Assembly: GCA_017480325.1 (NCBI GenBank)
Contig: JAFVAY010000009.1
Location: forward strand, 62,001 to 126,000
Direction of reading: 5' to 3'
DNA length: 64,000 bases
From: Clostridiales bacterium
Lineage (GTDB): Bacteria > Bacillota > Clostridia > Saccharofermentanales > Saccharofermentanaceae
Part shown: in pieces, positions 54,828 to 63,859 of the stretch
How positions within the stretch are numbered: position 1 is the stretch's first letter
How the letters are laid out: every line of letters starts with the position of its first letter
The notes under the pieces: generated by a model
What the model saw: only the letters and a program-made list of their open reading frames with translations
Databases searched by the model: none
Told to the model about the DNA's origin: nothing
Program-made: the position numbers and the translations under genes

Positions 54828-56279
54828 TCAGACTCTCTTCGGCCTAGGGTTCGTTCTGGAGGTAATAACTCTCCTTATGACATAGACCATGATAACGATA
54901 AAGATCGACTGAAGAACCGATAGTGTAATAAACAGGTAGAAAAGATTACGATATACGATCTCAGCGGACTGATCAACGCTCTTATACTCGTAGAATTTAC
55001 CCGTATCAGGATCATAGTGATAGAAGCTGCCATTACCTGCATCATCGGTAAAGTAAGAGATAAAATCACCGTACTTATTAACGTATCCGCTCATCTCAAC
55101 CCCTTCGATCTCGATGCTCCCCTCTCTGAATGCTCTGGGTACGGTGATCTCCTCGGGAGTATCCACATTATTAAGCACACGACCGACAGATATCACAACA
55201 TCATCAGGTCTGTATACTGTGGCTATACCGGATACGGGATTATAGAAATATAAAGACGGCTCCTCTACGCCGTTATAGACATAAACTAGCACGCTGGCTA
55301 TACCGTCCTTCGCGAAGACAGGAACAGAATAACCGTTGATGGTTCTCGTGGTCTGAATGAAGCCCTCGGGAATACTGAGATTAGAGGGGAAAGTCATAAA
55401 GGTGTAAGTAACACCATCACTATCAATAAATCCGGAGCCCTCGGGGATATAGTTCTCCTGCCTATTGACAAATATACGATACTCTCTCCATCTGATACCG
55501 TCCTGAGCCAGTACATGAACAGAAACAATATTCTCACCGGATGACAGATTATCTGCTCCGTCTATCGAGACAGTAGCCTGAAGATTATTGGGAATAGCAT
55601 TGACGAATATATCGGTAACATCTCGGCTTACCGATGCCGAATACTCGAACACCTGAGGATCGAAGGCAGGAGTCATGGTCACACGGTCTATGGATAATGA
55701 TGCCAATGTGGCATCTGTTGATACACCGTGAGCAATATTTACGGTAATAGGCTCGTAGCTGTAGGAAGTAATATCAGCACCGTCGGATCTTGTAAAGGTA
55801 CCGGTAGAGCCTATCGAAATCGAAGTGTCCCCCGATGCATCTGACTTTGCTCTTAAAGACAGCTGGAACAGCATAGTCTGAACATCCGTGTCGAAGGGTT
55901 CTACGTCAAGACCGGTCTCATCATCGATAACCTCCACGAAGTCGGCGGATATCTCCACACTGCCCGATCCTGAATCGTTGACCGTAAATTCATATCCTGA
56001 CAGCACCGTTGCCGGAGTAACGGATACGAACACAAACTGCGAAGGATCGTATATCAGTTCTACAGGACCGAATTCCGATATGGAATCAAAGGTATCACAA
56101 TTGACGTTAATGTTAATTATGTCGCCCGGATTAACGGTCTGTGTCTGAGTAGACAGAGAAAGAAGGATCGTTCCGTCTGCATTGATTGTCTTTGAAGGAA
56201 AAGACAGGCAAAGACTACCGGCGATTATAAGGGCTACCAGCCCGGATAATAATCTTGTTACTCCCCCTCTTCTTATCAT
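54828..56279 (-). CDS. Surface protein with cohesin-like and cadherin-like beta-sandwich domains and C-terminal anchor
   Basis: Starting at ATG 56279 with an AAGGA ribosome binding site, 483 aa. A signal peptide covers residues about 1-35 (LLSGLVALIIAGSLCLSF). It is followed by a cohesin-type beta domain (LSLSTQTQTVNPGDIININVNCDTFDSISEFGPVELIYDPSQFVFVSV) up to about 185, and a cadherin-like beta-sandwich (TLASLSIDRVTMTPAFDPQVFEYSASVSRDVT...) at about 188-275. A C-terminal membrane segment (LFITLSVLQSIFIVIMVYV) anchors it, with a basic cytoplasmic end. Probably an adhesin or a scaffold for the glucosaminidase encoded just upstream, which carries a similar domain. Confidence 0.75.
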   Translation of the reverse strand: MIRRGGVTRLLSGLVALIIAGSLCLSFPSKTINADGTILLSLSTQTQTVNPGDIININVNCDTFDSISEFGPVELIYDPSQFVFVSVTPATVLSGYEFTVNDSGSGSVEISADFVEVIDDETGLDVEPFDTDVQTMLFQLSLRAKSDASGDTSISIGSTGTFTRSDGADITSYSYEPITVNIAHGVSTDATLASLSIDRVTMTPAFDPQVFEYSASVSRDVTDIFVNAIPNNLQATVSIDGADNLSSGENIVSVHVLAQDGIRWREYRIFVNRQENYIPEGSGFIDSDGVTYTFMTFPSNLSIPEGFIQTTRTINGYSVPVFAKDGIASVLVYVYNGVEEPSLYFYNPVSGIATVYRPDDVVISVGRVLNNVDTPEEITVPRAFREGSIEIEGVEMSGYVNKYGDFISYFTDDAGNGSFYHYDPDTGKFYEYKSVDQSAEIVYRNLFYLFITLSVLQSIFIVIMVYVIRRVITSRTNPRPKRV

Positions 56280-56289
56280 AGATCGTTCC

Positions 56290-58866
56290 TTAAGGCATAT
56301 GCCCATACGAGTCGGGAAGACTTGTATATACGGGTATCACGAATTCGAAGGGTTCGTCCAGCATATCAGAGGATGCGTAGCTTCTGAAGTATCTGACACC
56401 CTCGCTGTATGCCATGGCAATATTCTGAGCGTATTGATGCTGATAAAGACCGTCGTTATTACTAATGACGTCAAACTTCTGGAAGTAAAGCGTATTCTGT
56501 CCGATCGCTATATAGCTTTGAGATATCCATATAGCACCACCGGTAATCGCATCCTCAACATTATCCCAAGGCAGAAGCAGCTGAGCTTCACGGTCATCTA
56601 TGTACTGCGAATCGGGATCAGATCCCCACATAGCATATCTGGCTCCGTTGATAAGAGCTCCGTTCTCGACAGTAGGATCAGGGGTAGAGCCTATGTTGAA
56701 GAAATTGTAGTATCCTTCATAGCCCGGCAACGTCCCGGTGCATAAAGCAGACTCACCGTTATAGCCCATCTCTTGTATTATTCTGCTGGCGATAAGATAC
56801 GGAGATATACCGGAGGTTTGTCCGGCATCATATATGATCTGGGCATAGTCGATATCCTCTGTATCCATGAAGCTGCCTCTGATCATTGCTCTGACTCCGT
56901 CAACGGTATGTATCGAAGAATTAAAGGACAATGTCTCGAAGGAGAATACATGGTTCTGATCAAGATAGTTTCTCGGATCAAGGAAATATCTTACAGCCTC
57001 ATTAGTCGCAGCATGCCAGCCTCCGCCGTCATATTCGGGGCTCGAGGAATTTGTCCAGGACGGATTGGAATTAATATTGGCAAGACTTCTGGACCCGCTG
57101 TCTTCGTAGTCGAGAACAGTGTAGAAATCAAGGCCCGTATTATACGGAGTGAATATGTAGTTCGGATGGAGCGAATGAAGGAGCCATAATCCGCTTCCAT
57201 AACTTACAGGGAACTGCGATAGTGTATCCTCACAGAAGGAACCTTCATCATCTCCTATAAGAACATGAAGTGCATATGTCTTGGATTCACCGTCGAAGGA
57301 GCTTACGGTAACCGATAATATATTCTCTCCCTGCGCGAAGGAGAAGCCGTCTCCCATATTAAGAGAGGTGACACCTGATGAATTAGTAAGATCAGCGGTT
57401 ACTGTGGCAAAATTGCCTTCCCTTGCAGATGCATTGACAATAAGAGACTCAACCTGATCTCCGGACATATAGCCGTAATCGGTAAGCTTAGAGCTGAACT
57501 CCGGGAAGTAAGACAGATCTACGCCCGTTCCGACGAACTTAACCTCCAGCGATTCAAGAGCTCCGTTAATAGGAATATACGACAGGTCTTCGTAATTGAC
57601 TGTCCTTACATTATTACTCATGTCCTGAACTCGGACCTGTCTGCCGTAATAATCCGATGAATTTCCGGTAACGGGAAGCGAAGTCGGAACCGGGCCCACA
57701 TCATCGACAACAGCAACCATATTGCCGTCATAATATGCAACTTCTCGGCTCTGAACCATGGTATAACTGACAGATCCCAAGTGATCCTCATTCAAGACTC
57801 CTCTCTCGACCTTCACGAAGAAGGTATTGGACACCCCGGTAAGACCGGTATCCTCAGAGATAGTTTGAACATCCTGTCGCAGTCCTCTTAAGACCTCCAG
57901 ATCGTTACCCGGCAGATCGTTAACGCCTATAAGATTCCCGTACGCATCATAAAGAGAAACTCTGATATCGCCGGACAGGTTAAGGAAATTAACATACGCG
58001 TTCTGATCCTGAGCATCAAGAACATACCATGATGCCTGATTGCCTTCTGCGATCGATCCGGGCTGAACATTATAATTAACAAGCGACATAGTATTGGGAA
58101 CAGATATATCGCCACCGGCAATGACTGTGCCTCTGCCGTCAGAAGATCTGAGTAATATGAGCACCTCATGATTACCGGGTGACACTCCCTCGCTGTTCCA
58201 GGCCATAACAAAGCTTCTTGTGCCTTCTCCTTGGTCACGTATAACGATATTCCCCTGATAACAGGTTCCGTCAACAAAGAAATCTGTTCTTATACCGTCA
58301 CCGGTAGTAACAAAGCTTCCTTCGACCTTACGAATCCCGAGAGTTATTCCTCCCTCCCCCTCCAGCGAAGAATCAATAACGCAGTCAGTAAAGCTATCCC
58401 CGGGAGCATCGGATATATTACTCGATGCTTTAAGAGAACTGTTCGTTCGTGTAAGAATCTCATTGATGGCAAACATTCTTGAGCTATCGTTAAGAAGCCC
58501 CAATGTCTCTGCGATCATCGACTGGTCAGAGCTGCCGCTTATTACTGTGGAAAGATCCTGAGCAAATGCCGTATCATCTCTTCCCTTAATGAGATAATCG
58601 GAGCTTGTAAAGGATCTGACAACATAGTCACCTGTGGTATAGAAGCCCGATCCCACCCGATATAAGGCTCTGTACGAAGAATCCGAATTTCCGGTCAGAG
58701 CTGCAGTTCGGATAACGATATCCTCATTTACGGATGATGGCTTATCGTAAGGAACACTCATACCGGACAAGGAAGCTCCGGCAATAATAATCGCCACCAG
58801 TGACACTACGAACAATGCCGCCGCGATGATGAGATATTCTTTTGTCCGCTTAAACGAAGCAGCCAC
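56290..58866 (-). CDS. Membrane-anchored N-acetylglucosaminidase (GH73-like)
   Basis: Peptidoglycan hydrolase of 858 aa with an N-terminal anchor (LIIAAALFVVSLVAIIIAGA, residues 12-31), a long extracellular part that includes a cadherin-like beta-sandwich near 440-545 (LTDYGYMSGDQVESLIVNA... GENILSVTVSSFDGESKTYALHV), and a C-terminal glucosaminidase domain: ISPYLIASRIIQEMG (from residue 687; predicted catalytic Glu 699), then GYEGYYNFFNIGSTPDP and KFDVISNNDGLYQHQYAQNI. The repeat of the last motif is typical for LytD/LytG-type enzymes. It would cut GlcNAc-MurNAc bonds during growth or division. Confidence 0.88.
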   Translation of the reverse strand: MAASFKRTKEYLIIAAALFVVSLVAIIIAGASLSGMSVPYDKPSSVNEDIVIRTAALTGNSDSSYRALYRVGSGFYTTGDYVVRSFTSSDYLIKGRDDTAFAQDLSTVISGSSDQSMIAETLGLLNDSSRMFAINEILTRTNSSLKASSNISDAPGDSFTDCVIDSSLEGEGGITLGIRKVEGSFVTTGDGIRTDFFVDGTCYQGNIVIRDQGEGTRSFVMAWNSEGVSPGNHEVLILLRSSDGRGTVIAGGDISVPNTMSLVNYNVQPGSIAEGNQASWYVLDAQDQNAYVNFLNLSGDIRVSLYDAYGNLIGVNDLPGNDLEVLRGLRQDVQTISEDTGLTGVSNTFFVKVERGVLNEDHLGSVSYTMVQSREVAYYDGNMVAVVDDVGPVPTSLPVTGNSSDYYGRQVRVQDMSNNVRTVNYEDLSYIPINGALESLEVKFVGTGVDLSYFPEFSSKLTDYGYMSGDQVESLIVNASAREGNFATVTADLTNSSGVTSLNMGDGFSFAQGENILSVTVSSFDGESKTYALHVLIGDDEGSFCEDTLSQFPVSYGSGLWLLHSLHPNYIFTPYNTGLDFYTVLDYEDSGSRSLANINSNPSWTNSSSPEYDGGGWHAATNEAVRYFLDPRNYLDQNHVFSFETLSFNSSIHTVDGVRAMIRGSFMDTEDIDYAQIIYDAGQTSGISPYLIASRIIQEMGYNGESALCTGTLPGYEGYYNFFNIGSTPDPTVENGALINGARYAMWGSDPDSQYIDDREAQLLLPWDNVEDAITGGAIWISQSYIAIGQNTLYFQKFDVISNNDGLYQHQYAQNIAMAYSEGVRYFRSYASSDMLDEPFEFVIPVYTSLPDSYGHMP

Positions 58867-58882
58867 CCGTAATCTCCTGTCG

Positions 58883-59497
58883 TTACCTGTTCAAATCATC
58901 CAAGGTCAATCCGAAGGAAGGAACGAACTCTTCCATGAAGATCTTGACCTCAGGCAAATCTATCTTATCAATAGTTTGCTTTGTTGTCGCCATCGCCGAA
59001 TCAAATTCCGTATTACCGGCAAGTCTCTCTCTGACGCATTTGATGTAGGCAGCTATCTTGTCTGCGGCTTTAACAATACGCTTCTTAAGCTTTCCGTCCT
59101 CTCCGTCAAAGGAGGGAGACAGCAAAGACATATAATACTCCTGCATGTACGACGGCAGCTGTGAAGCAAGGCTCTGTGCCGCCTCATGCTCTACTTCCTT
59201 ATACGCAGCCTTTAAGGTATCGTTCCTGTACTTAATGGGCGTCGGCATATCTCCGGTAATGATCTCGGTACAGTCGTGATAGAGTCCGTATGCCTCTATC
59301 TCCAGGGGATCAACCTTGATAGAGGTCTTCCCTTCATCCACAAGATGGTTATGTATTATAGCCAGTGACTGAGCTATAACTGCTACATCGAAGCTGTGCT
59401 CCTTGATATTCTCATATCGGCTGTTCCTCATAAGAGCCCAGCGATTAATATATTGCATCCTGTCAAGAAGAGCGTAGAAACCGTAATTATTCTCCAT
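58883..59497 (-). CDS. HD-domain 5'-nucleotidase (YfbR-like)
   Basis: Dephosphorylates deoxyribonucleoside 5'-monophosphates. 204 aa, with metal-binding HD residues in ENIKEHSFDVAVIAQSLA (His), GLYHDCTEIITGDMPTPIKY (His-Asp pair with the ITGDMPTPIK motif diagnostic for YfbR) and a distal Asp near AADKIAAYIKCVRERL. It lies 11 bases after the dgt-like gene, and both act on the deoxynucleotide pool. Confidence 0.92.
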   Translation of the reverse strand: MENNYGFYALLDRMQYINRWALMRNSRYENIKEHSFDVAVIAQSLAIIHNHLVDEGKTSIKVDPLEIEAYGLYHDCTEIITGDMPTPIKYRNDTLKAAYKEVEHEAAQSLASQLPSYMQEYYMSLLSPSFDGEDGKLKKRIVKAADKIAAYIKCVRERLAGNTEFDSAMATTKQTIDKIDLPEVKIFMEEFVPSFGLTLDDLNR

Positions 59498-59508
59498 AAT
59501 CTCCTCCG

Positions 59509-60726
59509 TTATACTCTGTAAAGCTCATCAAAGCAGGCATTCGCATAGGTATCGGTCATTCCGGCTATATAGTCAACAACCTTACGAACCGGAGGACACT
59601 CAGGCTGGGGATGCCTTATATAAAACTTCGCGAAGCTCTTAATGGCTTCATTATTAGATGCCTCTGCCTTCTCTATATCATCGAGGCTCTCCATGAATGC
59701 TTCAAAGATCGCTTCTATCTGAAGCTTAACCATATTCTCATAGGTCTTGATCTTAGGGGCCAGATATATCTCATTAAGATTGGCATTAAGATACTCGTTC
59801 ATTGCCTCGAAGTTCTCGCGGGACATACATATCTCATCCTTGTTGAGACTGTTATGAACGATATCTCCTACAAGGATATTAATGATCTCGGAATTAGTCG
59901 TTCCGAGCCTTCGTGCCGCCTCTGAGCTTACGAAGTCGTTTCCTCCTATAATTCCGGCTCTTCTTGCATCCTCTATATCTCTTCCCACATAAGCGATCTT
60001 ATCTGCAAATCTCACAACACATCCCTCGAGAGTGGACGGACGTGTCCTGTCCTTCTCAGGCTTATCGGACACCTCTTTCTCGGTCTTCTCTCTGTAAGGA
60101 GTAAGGCTGAATTCATCGTAGGTCTCACCGCAGTGAGATACGATACCGTCTCTTACTTCGAAGGTAAGGTTAAGTCCGTACTGTCCGGGTCTGTGCTCCT
60201 CAAGAACATCCAAGACTCTCAGGCTATGTACCTCGTGCTCGAAGTAAAGACTCGGATCAACAGACTTTATGCAACGATTGAGGACTCTCTCTCCGGTATG
60301 GCCGTAGGGTGAATGGCCGATATCATGTCCTAAAGCGATAGCCTGAATAAGATCTATGTTAAGGTTAAGCGCACGTCCGATTATCGTAGAAATGTAATTA
60401 ACATAAATAACGTGCTCGATCCTTGAGCATATGTGATCATTAACGGGATTAAAGAAAACTTGTGTCTTATGGCGAAGCCTTCTGAAGGACTGGGAGAAAA
60501 TTATCCTTCCTAAGTCTCTCTCATAAGGACTTCTGATGGTGCAGGGTTCCTCCGGCACCTTACGGCCTCGGGACTTCTCTGTTCTCATGGCAAAGGGAGA
60601 CAGATTCTTCTCACGCTCATTACGGATCAGCTCGATCTCCCTGGCATCTCTATAGTTATCGATCAGATGAGGCTCTGACGGAATATTACCCAGTTCATCA
60701 CCGAATATATCAAACAGACTGTCCAT
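59509..60726 (-). CDS. dgt: Deoxyguanosinetriphosphate triphosphohydrolase-like HD protein
   Basis: Hydrolyses dGTP (or other dNTPs) to deoxynucleoside and triphosphate. The 405-aa protein has FRRLRHKTQVFFNPVNDHICSRIEHVIYVNYIS, the HD motif ALGHDIGHSPYGHTGERVL and RFADKIAYVGRDIEDA, all family hallmarks. It follows pcrA by one base and precedes the YfbR-like nucleotidase, a compact dNTP-handling module. Members of this family can have antiviral or mutagenesis-limiting roles. Confidence 0.94.
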   Translation of the reverse strand: MDSLFDIFGDELGNIPSEPHLIDNYRDAREIELIRNEREKNLSPFAMRTEKSRGRKVPEEPCTIRSPYERDLGRIIFSQSFRRLRHKTQVFFNPVNDHICSRIEHVIYVNYISTIIGRALNLNIDLIQAIALGHDIGHSPYGHTGERVLNRCIKSVDPSLYFEHEVHSLRVLDVLEEHRPGQYGLNLTFEVRDGIVSHCGETYDEFSLTPYREKTEKEVSDKPEKDRTRPSTLEGCVVRFADKIAYVGRDIEDARRAGIIGGNDFVSSEAARRLGTTNSEIINILVGDIVHNSLNKDEICMSRENFEAMNEYLNANLNEIYLAPKIKTYENMVKLQIEAIFEAFMESLDDIEKAEASNNEAIKSFAKFYIRHPQPECPPVRKVVDYIAGMTDTYANACFDELYRV

Positions 60727-60727
60727 A

Positions 60728-63157
60728 TCATATCCTCCTCTTAAGTCCTGCAGTATTAGCGAGCATATTCTTCTTCATTCCGTCAAAGTCAACGGTAACA
60801 AGGGCATCTCCGGCTACGGGCTCCACCTTGATGATGACCCCTTCGCCAAATCTGGCGTGAACCACCTCCATACCGGGCTTAAGCTCTGAGCCTTTAAGGC
60901 CGTCCTTAGAAGACGACTGCTTCATGAATGAGGATTTAAGCGCACTTGAGATCTCCTTACGAGCCTGCTCCCTGTAGTTCGGAGTAGCATTCTTGGAAGC
61001 ATCCTCAGAGCCTACGGTCCTAGCACCTCCGATCTTATACAGATGCTCCGGCTTTATCTCCTTAAGAAACCTCGAGGGTGCGTAGCACTGCGTCTGTCCG
61101 AAGAGCATCCTCTGTCTCGTGAGCACGATAAAAAGATTCCTCTTGGCCCTTGTAATAGCCACATACATGAGGCGCCTTTCCTCCTCGAGATCACGGGAGT
61201 CGCTTATCGACTTGTAGCTTGGGAAAATCCCGTCCTCGACTCCTATAATAAACACCGCATCGAATTCGAGTCCCTTGGCGCTGTGCACGGTCATGAGCTT
61301 AACAAAGTCATCACCCTCATCATATTCATCACCGGCTGAATAAAGCGCCGCATTCTCAAGATATATCGCCAACAGACCGGCGAGTGTATCCGAAGTCTTA
61401 ATCTCTGCTTCGAGGAACTCATCATCGGGATCTTCGATCTCAGGTGTTCCGCCTTCCCCGGGAGCAGTCCTGTGAGTCTTCTCAAATTCACTCGCTTCAG
61501 ACAGAAGCTCCTTCAGATTCTCGACCCGGTCAGTAACCTCACCCTTCTTCTCCCTCTGATCTATGATCTCCTGTATCATGCCAGAATCGGTCTCGACCAG
61601 ATCAACATAATCCTTGAAGCTCATATCCTCCAGGAGGTTATCTCTGAATCTGTTGATCAGAGAAGTAAACTCCGTAAGCTTACCGCTTGATCTTTGAAGT
61701 TCGGCATAATGCGCGCTGTTCTCACATATCTCGAACATGGAAGTATTATTATCCTGAGCAAGCTGTCTGACTTTATCGATAGTAGTATCGCCGATACCTC
61801 TTCTGGGAACATTTATGATCCTCTCCAATGCCAGATCGTCATGATCGTCATTGATGATCCTCAGATATGCGATTACATCCTTGATCTCCTTACGATCATA
61901 AAATCGCATACCGCCGTAGACCTTGAAGGGTATTTGCTTCTCTCTCATCGCCGACTCTATCGAACGGCTTAACGCGTTTACTCTGTATAACACAGCACAA
62001 TTCTTATAGGAAAGCCTGCCCTTATCCACCATCCTCTTAATGGTATCCGCAGTCCAACGGGCTTCGAGATTACCGTTATCAGCATTCATGACGATGATCT
62101 TATCGCCCTCTTCACCTTCGGTCCTCAGCACCTTGCTTTTCCTGTGAGTATTGTTCGCGATTACCTCATTGGCAGCGTCAAGGATATTCTTGGTAGATCT
62201 GTAATTCTGCTCCAGCTTAATGACCTTGGCCCCCGGGAAGTCCTTCTCGAAGTTTAAGATCATCTGAACATCCGCACCTCTGAAGGCATAGATGGACTGA
62301 TCATCATCACCAACAACGCAGACATTACCGTGCTTCTTCCCCAGGAGCATAACGGCCTCATACTGAGGCTTGTTAGTATCCTGATACTCATCGACCATGA
62401 TGTACTTGAATTTATTCCTGTAAAACTCCGCGATCTCCTCATTACTTCTTAATAGCTTTACGAAGTTGATAAGAATATCGTCGAAGTCCATGGCATTGCT
62501 CTCGAGAAGCTTACGATCATAAGACTTATACACTTGAGCGGCAAGCTTTCTGAAAGTATCGCTTCCGGCAAGCGCCTCGTACTCGCCATGACTTATCATG
62601 TGATTCTTGGAGTTAGTTATCTCATATAGAAACAAGCGCGGCTTATATGTCTTCTCTGATATCTCCAGAGCATCCATCACCTGCTTTACGATCTTGACCT
62701 GATCGTCGGTATCAAGGATGGTGAAGTTCTTGCCGTACCCGAGCTCCTCCGCATGTCGACGAAGTATCCTGGCGAAGATACTGTGAAAGGTACCGCACCA
62801 TATGTTAGATGACTTATCTCCGACCAGAGAATTAAGCCTCTCCTTCATCTCATTAGCGGCTTTATTCGTAAATGTAATTGCAAGAATAGATCCCGGCGCC
62901 ACTCCGAATCTCTGCATCATATAGGCGATCCTGTAAGTGATCACACGGGTCTTCCCGGATCCTGCACCTGCTAGTATCAGCAGAGGACCGTCAAGGTGCG
63001 TCACCGCCTCCTGCTGCTCGTCATTAAGATCATCAAGAAGCGCTTCGGCACTTCTTATGCTGTCATCTTTCTCCAATTCCTCGTCATAAAGCGAGCTGAG
63101 CTCGTCCAGAAGATCGAGCTCTCCATCGTTCATAAAGTCAGACACATCTCTCTCCAT
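60728..63157 (-). CDS. pcrA: ATP-dependent DNA helicase PcrA/UvrD
   Basis: SF1A helicase in repair and replication-restart. I set the start at ATG 63157 (MERDVSDF), 809 aa; a GTG 12 bases further (63145), preceded by GGAGAG, is an alternative. Visible motifs are the Q motif LNDEQQEAVTH, Walker A AGAGSGKTRVITYRIA, motif II MVDEYQDTNKPQYE, motif III GDDDQSIYAFRGAD, motif IV EQNYRSTKNIL and motif V VHSAKGLEFDAVFI, motif VI EERRLMYVAITRAKRNLF. The C-terminal Tudor-like tail MEVVHARFGEGVIIKVEP is typical of PcrA. Confidence 0.97.
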   Translation of the reverse strand: MERDVSDFMNDGELDLLDELSSLYDEELEKDDSIRSAEALLDDLNDEQQEAVTHLDGPLLILAGAGSGKTRVITYRIAYMMQRFGVAPGSILAITFTNKAANEMKERLNSLVGDKSSNIWCGTFHSIFARILRRHAEELGYGKNFTILDTDDQVKIVKQVMDALEISEKTYKPRLFLYEITNSKNHMISHGEYEALAGSDTFRKLAAQVYKSYDRKLLESNAMDFDDILINFVKLLRSNEEIAEFYRNKFKYIMVDEYQDTNKPQYEAVMLLGKKHGNVCVVGDDDQSIYAFRGADVQMILNFEKDFPGAKVIKLEQNYRSTKNILDAANEVIANNTHRKSKVLRTEGEEGDKIIVMNADNGNLEARWTADTIKRMVDKGRLSYKNCAVLYRVNALSRSIESAMREKQIPFKVYGGMRFYDRKEIKDVIAYLRIINDDHDDLALERIINVPRRGIGDTTIDKVRQLAQDNNTSMFEICENSAHYAELQRSSGKLTEFTSLINRFRDNLLEDMSFKDYVDLVETDSGMIQEIIDQREKKGEVTDRVENLKELLSEASEFEKTHRTAPGEGGTPEIEDPDDEFLEAEIKTSDTLAGLLAIYLENAALYSAGDEYDEGDDFVKLMTVHSAKGLEFDAVFIIGVEDGIFPSYKSISDSRDLEEERRLMYVAITRAKRNLFIVLTRQRMLFGQTQCYAPSRFLKEIKPEHLYKIGGARTVGSEDASKNATPNYREQARKEISSALKSSFMKQSSSKDGLKGSELKPGMEVVHARFGEGVIIKVEPVAGDALVTVDFDGMKKNMLANTAGLKRRI

Positions 63158-63168
63158 CAGTTCGATCA

Positions 63169-63191
63169 CTATAATTTTTAAATTATTATAG
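63169..63191 (-). promoter_or_regulatory. Promoter -10 region of pcrA inside an A+T palindrome
   Basis: A perfect TATAAT (63185-63190, minus strand) lies 28 bases before the pcrA ATG. It is part of an inverted repeat, CTATAAT and ATTATAG around a nine-base spacer. The -35 at 17 bases reads TTTTGT and is weak. Confidence 0.55.
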
Positions 63192-63212
63192 CAGAAAGAG
63201 TGTTCCAACAAA

Positions 63213-63226
63213 AGAACATTTATTCG
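63213..63226 (-). promoter_or_regulatory. Candidate LexA (SOS) box upstream of pcrA
   Basis: The minus strand reads CGAATAAATGTTCT, which fits the Bacillota consensus CGAACRNRYGTTYC except at two positions (T for the last C of CGAAC and T at the end). It sits immediately upstream of the pcrA -35 region. Homologous pcrA genes in some Bacillota are in the LexA regulon. A single imperfect match; moderate confidence only. Confidence 0.35.
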
Positions 63227-63227
63227 T

Positions 63228-63737
63228 TTAAGAGAAAGTACCTCGTATCTTCTTTACTGCCGGGATCACGGAAACCGGGATAAAAATAACTATGGCTGCC
63301 ACACCCTGAATAAGGTTAAAGAACAATGAACCTGCTGCAGCCTGCCAGCCGTACATGAAGGGTAAAGACTCGAAGATAAAGTACCCAGCGATCATTATAA
63401 CCTCGGCTATAACACCTGTAAGAAGCTTACGGGAGATCTTGATCTCATCTCCTTTTCGAAGGAGAAGTCCTGCAACGTAGCCCATGGCTCCCTTGATGAT
63501 AAATGTCGGGATGATGTACTGAGCGTAGCCTGCGATAAGATCCGACAGGGCAGAACCGATGGCCGCAGGCAGAAGCGCGAAGGGACCGAGGATGAAGGAT
63601 GCTATCAGAATAACCGCATCACCAAGATTAATATAGCCGATTGCCGTGGGGATCCTAAGCTGTGTTCCCACGAACACGAATGCCGCGATAAGTCCCGCGA
63701 ACGCCAATTTTCTAAGCTTTGTAACATTGTTACTCAT
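63228..63737 (-). CDS. ECF transporter S component (vitamin-uptake type)
   Basis: Substrate-binding membrane subunit that would use a shared energising module (EcfA/EcfT) encoded elsewhere. From ATG 63737 (AGAGGTG ribosome binding site) it is 169 aa with about six hydrophobic segments. The typical beginning is KLAFAGLIAAFVFVGTQLRIPTAIGYINLGDAVILIASFILGPFALLPAAIGSALSDLIAGY, including the GDAVI and GSALSDL stretches of the HmpT/PdxU-like group. Likely substrate is a vitamin; which one is not decided by sequence, and no riboswitch precedes it. Confidence 0.9.
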   Translation of the reverse strand: MSNNVTKLRKLAFAGLIAAFVFVGTQLRIPTAIGYINLGDAVILIASFILGPFALLPAAIGSALSDLIAGYAQYIIPTFIIKGAMGYVAGLLLRKGDEIKISRKLLTGVIAEVIMIAGYFIFESLPFMYGWQAAAGSLFFNLIQGVAAIVIFIPVSVIPAVKKIRGTFS

Positions 63738-63774
63738 GTTATAAGCACCTCTTTTCCTACTCTTTTGATAGGTG

Positions 63775-63803
63775 ATTATAGTTATCCGCACCACCGAAGT
63801 CAA
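63775..63803 (-). promoter_or_regulatory. Promoter of the ECF S-component gene
   Basis: Minus-strand -35 TTGACT (63798-63803) and perfect -10 TATAAT (63775-63780) with a 17-base spacer. The start would be near 63768, leaving a 5' leader of about 30 bases, too short for a riboswitch. Confidence 0.85.
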
Positions 63804-63804
63804 C

Positions 63805-63831
63805 GAAAAACCGGCAGGAAATCCCGCCGGT
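63805..63831 (-). terminator. Terminator of the acetate kinase gene
   Basis: The minus strand reads ACCGGCGGG-ATTT-CCTGCCGGT, a nine-base-pair stem with one G-U pair, followed by TTTTTCG. It lies 29 bases after the acetate kinase stop codon and just before the -35 of the next promoter, so it clearly separates the units. Confidence 0.9.
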
Positions 63832-63859
63832 CATTATACATAAAATTTATTACCGGTTA

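Noticed and set aside
63201..63218. TGTTC-N8-GAACA palindrome upstream of pcrA as a LexA site
   Set aside because: The half-sites point outward relative to the Bacillota LexA box (GAAC-N4-GTTC); the overlapping CGAATAAATGTTCT is the better candidate.
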